A program made the translations under genes and the position numbers. Shown here in pieces: positions 9,059-10,335 of a stretch of 10,335 nt of DNA (the stretch's first letter is position 1; every line of letters begins with the position of its first letter). Location of the stretch: assembly GCA_013388565.1 (NCBI GenBank), contig JACAEZ010000018.1:1-10335 (forward strand), given 5' to 3'. The notes under the pieces were generated by a model, which did no database searches, was not told the origin of the DNA, and was given only the letters and a program-made list of their open reading frames with translations. The stretch comes from Campylobacterales bacterium (lineage in GTDB: Bacteria; Campylobacterota; Campylobacteria; Campylobacterales; JACAEZ01).

Positions 9059-9064
9059 TAGAAT
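9059..9064 (+). promoter_or_regulatory. Possible promoter -10 box for pal
   Basis: TAGAAT, the same hexamer as in the proposed atp promoter, lies in the 71-nt tolB-pal gap and is preceded by T-rich tracts (9038-9046 and 9052-9055). Transcription would begin near 9071, giving a leader of about 30 nt. It lacks the TGn extension. Larger gap size, a good SD and the usual high abundance of Pal support a separate promoter here. Confidence 0.4.
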
Positions 9065-9079
9065 TCGATTTGAAAATTA

Positions 9080-9101
9080 AGCTAAAAATAGGAGCTAAAA
9101 A
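9080..9101 (+). repeat. Pal leader: 9-nt direct repeat flanking the ribosome binding site
   Basis: AGCTAAAAA occurs at 9080-9088 and again at 9093-9101, directly before the pal ATG. The SD core AGGAG (9090-9094) lies between and partly inside the second copy, 7 nt from the start codon. The SD itself is well supported; the repeat may be chance in an A-rich leader. Confidence 0.6.
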
Positions 9102-9641
9102 ATGGTTAAAAAATATACTGTTGCAATTGTTGCAAGTGCGATGTTGTTATTGACAGGTTGTAGTCAAAAAAGTGATGTAGATGCATCTGCTCAAAAAGGT
9201 GCTGAAAGTGCTGATTCTAAATTAAATCAATTAGGTGCTGGTGATGGTATGATGAAGCTTTCTGATGAAGAAATGAAAGCACAATTAATTAAAGATTTAG
9301 AAGGTAAAGTTGAGAGTGTGTATTTTGCATTTGATAAATATAACATTACTGATGAATCAAATAGTAAAATTAGTGCAAATTCAAAGTTATTAGGTGAAGG
9401 TAAAGCTGGTGAGCTTAAAATCAGAATCGAAGGTAACTGCGATGAGTGGGGTACTGATGAGTATAACTATGCACTTGGTTTAAAAAGAGCAAAAGCTTCT
9501 CAAGATGCAATGATTGCTTCTGGAACAAGTGCTGATAGAATTTCTATAGTAAGTTATGGTGAAAGCAATCCTGTATGTACAGAACACAATAAAGAGTGTT
9601 GGGCAAAAAATAGAAGAGCAGATTTTAAATTATTACCATAA
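9102..9641 (+). CDS. pal: Peptidoglycan-associated lipoprotein Pal
   Basis: Outer-membrane lipoprotein that anchors the membrane to peptidoglycan, 179 residues. The signal peptide ends in lipobox LLTGC, so C20 is the expected lipidated first residue. A flexible Ser/Ala/Asp-rich linker (21-65) leads to an OmpA-like domain (about 70-179) starting VYFAFDKYNI. The peptidoglycan-binding motif, GHADERGTPEYN in E. coli, here reads GNCDEWGTDEYN (111-122), keeping D114 and the later R129 and NRRADF (170-175) that contact diaminopimelate peptide. Three cysteines follow the lipid-bearing one (C113, C159, C166), the last two in VCTEHNKECW. From memory the immunogenic Campylobacter Omp18 has a similar motif. 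The gene has a strong SD and probably its own promoter, 71 nt after tolB. Confidence 0.96.
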   Translation: MVKKYTVAIVASAMLLLTGCSQKSDVDASAQKGAESADSKLNQLGAGDGMMKLSDEEMKAQLIKDLEGKVESVYFAFDKYNITDESNSKISANSKLLGEGKAGELKIRIEGNCDEWGTDEYNYALGLKRAKASQDAMIASGTSADRISIVSYGESNPVCTEHNKECWAKNRRADFKLLP

Positions 9642-9655
9642 TCTTTAGATATTAA

Positions 9656-10335
9656 ATGAGATATTTACTACTTTTCTTTTCTGCATATTATTTAATAGCT
9701 TCTGAGCCATCGGCATTTAACTCCGATGGTTTAGAAAAACCACTTAAGAACTATGAACAAGAATATCAAACAGAAGTAATGGATTTAGGTTTACAAGGGA
9801 ATGAAAAAATAGATTCACAATCCCATATTAGTATAAATTCTGCTTCAAATCAAAATAGTAATTCGTTGTTATCTTTAACAAACAAAGTTAACAGTTTAGA
9901 TGAAAAAGTAGATGGTTTGAGAAGTATTACAGAAGGTGCAGCTAAAAGATTTTCTGATTTAAAAACAGAAATATCACTTATTTCTAAACGTTTAGATGCT
10001 ATTGATAGTGTATCTTCTCAAGGTGGTGGTGCAACTCAAGATGTATCAACACAAATTAAAATCCAAAACGAAAACATTGAAAAGATAAAGCAAGCTTTAA
10101 AAGAGTTAAGCTCTTTAATAGATTCTATAAATAGTTCATATATTTCAAAGAATGAATATGAAAAATTTAATAAAAATATTATAAATGCAATTACAGAACT
10201 AGAAAAAAAAGTTGGTAGTAGTTCAAATTTGAAATCTACAGACAATAGTTCTGAAAAATCTGATAAGAAAAGTAATGAGCAAACTTTAAAAGATGCTATA
10301 GAGTTATATAACTCTAAATCATTTGATAAATCATA
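9656..10335 (+). CDS. cpoB: CpoB/YbgF-like Tol-Pal accessory protein (3' end beyond window)
   Basis: An open frame runs from ATG 9656 to the window edge (226 codons plus 2 bases, no stop). Residues 1-16 form a signal peptide (MRYLLLFFSAYYLIAS). Then come a polar linker, a first probable coiled coil (about 71-118, LTNKVNSLDEKVDGLR...), a Gly/Gln spacer (SSQGGGATQD, about 120-129), a second probable coiled coil (about 132-187), a Ser/Lys-rich linker, and the first helix of what looks like a TPR (LKDAIELYNSKSFDKS) cut by the window end. Coiled coil plus TPR and position after pal match YbgF/CpoB, which in E. coli coordinates peptidoglycan synthesis with Tol-Pal constriction. A TAA immediately precedes the ATG (9653-9655), so no earlier start is possible. 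No SD is evident, which suggests coupling to pal, 14 nt upstream. Confidence 0.85.
   Translation, partial: MRYLLLFFSAYYLIASEPSAFNSDGLEKPLKNYEQEYQTEVMDLGLQGNEKIDSQSHISINSASNQNSNSLLSLTNKVNSLDEKVDGLRSITEGAAKRFSDLKTEISLISKRLDAIDSVSSQGGGATQDVSTQIKIQNENIEKIKQALKELSSLIDSINSSYISKNEYEKFNKNIINAITELEKKVGSSSNLKSTDNSSEKSDKKSNEQTLKDAIELYNSKSFDKS
9705..9732 (+). other. GC-rich inverted repeat (RNA hairpin) inside the start of cpoB
   Basis: CCATCGG (9707-9713) and CCGATGG (9723-9729) are perfect inverted arms around a 9-nt loop. An outer G-U and A-U pair can extend the stem to 9 bp. Only three T follow (9730-9732), so a classic Rho-independent terminator is not fulfilled; it could act as a partial attenuator or RNA processing/stability element between pal and cpoB. 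The arms encode residues about 18-25, just past the signal peptide. Confidence 0.55.

Noticed and set aside
9642..9655. ATCT-TT-AGAT palindrome after the pal stop as a terminator
   Set aside because: The 4-bp AT-rich stem with a 2-nt loop is too weak and no T run follows.
10036..10245. Minus-strand open frame near the window end
   Set aside because: The plus strand carries the cpoB frame with a signal peptide, coiled coils and the beginning of a TPR; the reverse frame is its shadow.

Overview
The window is ordinary chromosome from an AT-rich Campylobacterota (Epsilonproteobacteria) genome. The gene order parB - atpF' - atpF - atpH - atpA - atpG - atpD - atpC - tolQ(exbB) - tolR(exbD) - tolA/tonB-like - tolB - pal - cpoB is the one known from Campylobacter and its relatives. 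Base composition, the ATP synthase sequences and the Pal sequence suggest an Arcobacter-like member, but the genus is a guess. All recognised genes are on the + strand, and coding is almost continuous: most junctions are overlaps or gaps of 2-22 nt.

Region 1 (1-201) is the 3' end of a gene whose product looks like the chromosome-partitioning protein ParB. A 63-nt gap follows, carrying a plausible extended -10 promoter and a strong Shine-Dalgarno (SD) sequence.

Region 2 (265-6019) encodes the F1 sector (delta, alpha, gamma, beta, epsilon) and a two-protein peripheral stalk (b' and b) of F-type ATP synthase. The a, c and AtpI genes are not in the cluster, as is usual in this phylum. Catalytic motifs in alpha and beta are intact.

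Region 3 (6019-10335) encodes the Tol-Pal envelope system: an inner-membrane proton-driven motor (TolQ, TolR), a TolA/TonB-like energy transducer, periplasmic TolB, lipoprotein Pal and the start of CpoB/YbgF, which runs off the window. The stop codon of atpC overlaps the start codon of tolQ by 1 nt, so the machine that uses or makes proton motive force and the machine that spends it on envelope constriction are probably co-transcribed and translationally coupled. A second likely promoter precedes pal in the only other sizeable gap (71 nt). A GC-rich perfect inverted repeat just inside cpoB is the most unusual nucleotide-level signal.

I saw no mobile element, CRISPR array, tRNA, rRNA or sign of horizontal transfer. 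I found no convincing undescribed system. The findings below are details of regulation and of lineage-specific protein features. No stretch over 300 bases lacks a gene.
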